DNA from: JBGQMW01 sp963769845
GTDB taxonomy: Archaea; Thermoproteota; Bathyarchaeia; Bathyarchaeales; Bathycorpusculaceae
Length of the DNA stretch: 35,248 nt
Direction of reading: 5' to 3'
Assembly: GCA_963769845.1 (NCBI GenBank)
Contig: CAVYNL010000024.1
Location: 1 to 35,248 of the forward strand
Below, one piece after another: positions 31,574-35,248 of the stretch (positions are counted from its first letter, which is position 1; the number at the start of each line of letters is the position of its first letter). The translations under genes and the position numbers were made by a program. The notes below the pieces were generated by a model that was given only the letters and a program-made list of their open reading frames with translations, did not search any database and was not told the origin of the DNA.

Positions 31574-34500
31574 TTATTGGATCTGGACATCGTCAATAAA
31601 AATCTCTTCCCCGTAATGGTTGCCCCCTGATTGGTAGCCGTCGACCCGGATTATGATACTGGTTAGGCTGGTGGAAGATGATAGTCCTTTGCTTGCCCAA
31701 TCAGCGACGATGTTTCTGCTGAATTGTACCCACTGTCCGACTGTGAACATGCCTGGTAGAGTTCCCATGTTAACGACCTTCGTGTTGGCGTTTTCAGTTG
31801 GTGCGGTGGCTGGAGTGTTTCCCCACCAGTAGATCAGTTGTGTACCGTCGCTTGCAGTCAATGCTATCTGGAACGAGTAGTATCCGATCGATGGATCGAT
31901 CGGTCCGTTGTTGTAGACCCATAACGAAAGTGAGCCGGCAGCGTTAGGAATTGAAATGATGGGAACGCTAAAGGTACTTGTATAAGATCCGTAAGAAGTC
32001 GAGGTTTGAAAGCTTGTGTCTATTTCTGCAAAGACTGACCCTGAATGTGGAGGAATGGGATCGTCTGAAGCAAGACTTGCGTAAGCGGAACCACCTGAGG
32101 TCCATGTTCCCTGTGATTCAAAATCGCCACCGGGCACCACGTTTTGAGTGATGGTGAATGTTGTGGTAGCTGAAGTCAAACCTGTATAGGAAGCGGTGAT
32201 GGTCGAAGAGCCTGCTGCTGTGTCTTTGTAGTAGAAGTTGGCTGAACTAGCGCCGCTTGCGATGGTTACTTGAGTTATTGCCCCTCCGCTTCCGTCTGAG
32301 TTGGCGTAGAATGAGCCTGTTGTTGAAGTTTTTGCCAGACTAACAGTTATGGCTCCACCTGACGTGACACCGTGCCCGGCTGCATCTTGGCGCTGCACTG
32401 TAATGACCGATGAAACCGAGTTTGTAAAGATGGATTGGCTGGTTCCTGCCGTGAAGACTAGCTGTGAGGCAGGCCCTGTAATGGTGAATGTTGTGGTGGC
32501 TGATGTGTAACCCGCTGTCGTTGTGGAGACCGTTAGGGTCGGAGTGCCAACGGCTGTGTCCTTGTAGTAGAAATATGAAGAATAGCTACTGCCTGAGCTG
32601 ATGGTCACGGTGGTTATCACGGTCGTGCCGCTTGCATCAGAATAGAACACGCCAGTGGGTGAAGTGGATAGCAAGTTGATGGTTATAGTTCCCGTTGTAT
32701 ACGCGTTGCCGCTATAAGTTTGCCGCTGAACCCTGATCTGGGCAGACACCACCCCAGCGGTCAAGGTTTGAGAAGCGCCGCTGGTGTAAACTAGCTGATA
32801 GTTGTTTATGGTGAAGGTTGTCGTCGCAGAGGTCAAGCTTCCGGATGAAGCGGTCAAAGTCGGAGTGCCAGCAGTAGAATCGGAGTAGTAGAAGTTGGCA
32901 GAGTTCGTGCCGCTCGCGATAGTTACGGACGTGATCTGGGTGTTGCCCCCGGCGTCGGAATAGAATGTTCCACCGCTTGAACTCGAGGCTAAGCTAACAG
33001 TGAGAGCACCAGACGCGGAAATTGGGTTGCCGCTGGAGTCCTGCAGCTGAACTGTGATCACTGATGAGACGTGGTTCCTAGTTATCGTTTGAGCCGTGCC
33101 GGCAGTGAAAACCAACTTGGCACCAGCAGCAAACACCGTGAACGTCGTGGTCGCTGAGGTATAGCCAGTTGCGGAAGCCGTGAGAGTCGGAGAGCCAACA
33201 GTAGCGTCCTTGTAGTAGATGTAAGCATGGTCAGCACCGCTGGCGATGGTGATCTGAGTAATCACTTGTGTGCCAGCAGCGTCGGAGTAGAACACGCCGC
33301 CGCCGGAGCTCGAAGTCAAGCCAACGGTTATAGTCGTGGCAGGACTGAACGCGTTGCCGCTGCCATCTTGGCGCTGAACCGTGATCCGGGCAGATATCGA
33401 GCCAGCAGTCAACGTCTGACCAGTGCCAGCGCTGAAAACCAGGACAGGCATCCTGATGGTGAACGTCGTAGTGCCAGGGGTGTATCCTGCGAAAGAGGCG
33501 GTAAGCACCGGAGTTCCCACTGTCGAGTCCACGTAGTAGAACGTGCCGGAGGTGCTGCTGCCGCTTGCGATTGTAATTGAAGTTATCGTTCCGCTGCCGT
33601 CAGAGTTAGAGCTGAAGTGGCCGCCGGGGCTAGTCGTGGTTAACGCTACGGTGATTGCCGTGTTGGGGGAGTACGAACTGCCGTCCGAATTGTACCGTCT
33701 TATGGTAATGCTCGATGAAACTTGTCCTGCAGCCAAAGTTTGGCCGCCGCCGGTTCGGAAGCCCAGGTAATAGTTGTTGATGGTGAATTGCGTAGTCGCC
33801 GGAGTGAAGCTTCCGGATGAAGCCGTCAAAGTCGGAGTGCCAGCAGTAGAATCGGAGTAGTAGAAGTTGGCAGAGTTCGTGCCGCTCGCGATAGTTACGG
33901 ACGTGATCTGGGTGTTGCCCCCGGCGTCGGAATAGAATGTTCCACCGCTTGAACTCGAGGATAAGCTAACAGTGAGAGCACCAGCCGCTGAAATTGGGTT
34001 GCCGCTGGAGTCCTGCAGCTGAACTGTGATCACTGATGAGACGTGGTTCCTAGTTATCGTTTGAGCCGTGCCGGCAGTGAAAACCAACTTGGCACCAGCA
34101 GCAAACACCGTGAACGTCGTGGTCGCTGAGGTATAGCCAGTTGCGGAAGCCGTGAGAGTCGGAGAGCCAACAGTAGCGTCCTTGTAGTAGAGGTAAGCAG
34201 GGTTCGCACCGCTCGCGATGTTGACTGAGTAATCACTTGTGTGCCAGCAGCGTCGGAGTAGAACACGCCGCTGCCGGAGCTCGAAGTCAAACTAACAGTG
34301 ATAGTCGTGCTAGGACTGTACGCGTTGCCGCTGCCATCTTGGCGCTGAACCGTGATCCGGGCGGATACCGAGCCAGCAGTCAACGTCTGACCAGTGCCAG
34401 CGCTGAAAACCAAACAGGCATCCTGATGGTGAACGTCGTAGTGCCAGGGGTGTATCCTGTGAAAGAAGCGGTAAGCACCGGAGTTCCCACTGTCGAGTCC

Positions 34501-35248
34501 ACGTAGTAGAACGTGCCGGAAGTGCTGTTGCCGCTTGCAATTGTAATTGAAGTTATCGTTCCGCTGCCGTCAGAGTTAGCAGCTGAAGTGGCCGCCGGGG
34601 CTAGTCGTGGTTAACGCTACGGTGATTGCCGTGTTGGGGAGTACGAACTGCCGTCCGAATTGTACCGTCTTATGGTAATGCTCGATGAAACTTGTCCTGC
34701 AGCCAAAGTTTGGCCGCCGCCGGTTGGAAACCCAGGTAATAGTTGTTGATGGTGAAGGTCGTCGTCGCAGGGGTCAAGCTTCCGGAAGAAGCCGTCAGAA
34801 CCGGAGACCCTGCAGCGGAGTCTTGGTAGTAGAAGTTAGCGAAGTTTGACCACTTGTGATAGTGATGGAGGTGATCTGGTTATTGCCGCTAGAGTCGGAG
34901 TCAAATTCGCCGGAAGACGTAGCGGTCGTGGATAAGCTAACGACGACTCCTCCAGCTCCTGCTACGATTGGGTTGCCGCTGGAGTCCTGCAGCTGAACTG
35001 TGATCACTGATGAGACGTGGTTCCTGGTCAACGATTGGCTGGTGCCTGCTATGAAAGCCAGCTTGGAACCAGCCGCATATATCGTGAACGTCGTGGTCGC
35101 GGGAGTGTATCCGGTTGCAGAGGCTGTGATGGTTGGGGAACCCACGACTGTGTCCTTGTAGTAGAAGCTAGCCGAGCTTTGACCACTCGCGATATTGACT
35201 GAAGTAATCACTTGTGTGCCAGCATAATCAAAGTAGAAAACACGCCGC
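31574..35248 (-). pseudogene. Giant Ig-like repeat surface protein, C-terminal part, frameshifted upstream
   Basis: The gene enters from the right edge and ends at 31574. Its intact part (31574 to about 34220) encodes six Ig-like repeats of about 108 residues (LVFTAGTAQTITRN, VSSVITVQLQDSSGNPIS, VTIASG..SANFYY.DS.AGTPTLTAS, ending ATTTFTI), then a C-terminal jelly-roll-like domain (VVPGGDFESQGTWTSGG to EEIFIDDVQIQ) of the kind that binds carbohydrate. From about 34222 rightward the same repeats continue but jump frame at about 34222, 34415, 34580, 34636, 34726 and 34845. The composition (Ser/Thr/Gly-rich, no Cys) suggests an extracellular, heavily glycosylated adhesin or S-layer-associated protein. 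No C-terminal anchor is seen. Confidence 0.8.
32803..35248 (-). repeat. Tandem repeat of about 970 bp
   Basis: Unit 1 (about 32803-33774) and unit 2 (about 33775-34743) are nearly identical in DNA, offset by 972 bp (three Ig-like domains); a third, more diverged unit begins near 34744 and leaves the window. Unit 2 differs from unit 1 largely by one-base gains and losses. Confidence 0.85.

Noticed and set aside
31320..31574. 84-codon minus-strand frame between the two surface genes
   Set aside because: No start context or protein-like pattern; low-confidence chance frame in an intergenic region.
32803..35248. CRISPR-like or minisatellite array
   Set aside because: The period is about 970 bp and corresponds to protein domains; no short direct repeats with unique spacers anywhere in the window.

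Overview
The window reads as a stretch of archaeal chromosome. Promoters have a purine-rich BRE followed by a TATA box, with TTG, GTG and ATG starts and some near-leaderless genes. tRNA genes encode no CCA. The gene set (NikR, tungsten-type aldehyde:ferredoxin oxidoreductase, ATP-dependent S16 protease of the LonC/AAA_32 kind, multi-PAS histidine kinase, surface protein ending in an IPEFP-type C-terminal anchor) fits a Bathyarchaeia-like TACK archaeon best. That placement is inference from gene style, not from a marker gene.

Layout. 1-10 kb (AT-richer): broken M29 aminopeptidase, HD phosphohydrolase, nucleotidyltransferase, a 1138-aa PAS/GAF sensor kinase, divergent tRNA-Leu(UAA) and tRNA-Arg(CCU), a GNAT acetyltransferase, a DUF4760-like protein and a thioredoxin-like protein. 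10-16 kb: a light/oxidative-stress island with a double-CDGSH Fe-S protein, a heliorhodopsin with its retinal lysine, a broken methionine sulfoxide reductase A, an FMN-binding NimA-like protein, the truncated start of a class II photolyase, a heme catalase and a divergent PerR-like regulator with a palindromic operator between the last two. 16-25 kb: housekeeping and anaerobic metabolism, namely a PP-loop tRNA thiolase-like protein (frameshifted), a polyferredoxin plus AOR operon, class II aldolase, DUF3795, and the LonC-like protease with a truncated ABC ATPase downstream. 25-28 kb: DUF5658-like membrane protein, GNAT, and NikR divergent from an ECF S-component plus FmdE-like pair. 28-35 kb: surface proteins, including a large Ig-like repeat protein whose DNA is a tandem array with a period of about 970 bp; it runs off the right edge.

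Three signals are not explained by gene content. (1) GCGCGC or GCGCGCGC sites, often flanked by TAG/CTA and in one case a perfect 14-bp palindrome, lie almost only between genes from 10.9 to 31.3 kb, and at least three coincide to within a few bases with the point where a recognisable gene is cut off (msrA, photolyase, ABC ATPase). (2) An identical 24-bp promoter block precedes the HD, nucleotidyltransferase and DUF4760 genes, with a weaker copy before the DUF5658-like gene. (3) tRNA-Leu carries a 31-nt insertion in its D-loop.

Caution: at least five genes carry single-base frameshifts, and the second 970-bp repeat unit differs from the first by many one-base indels. Uncorrected sequencing error is therefore a live explanation for the frameshifts, and misassembly or chimerism a live explanation for the junctions.
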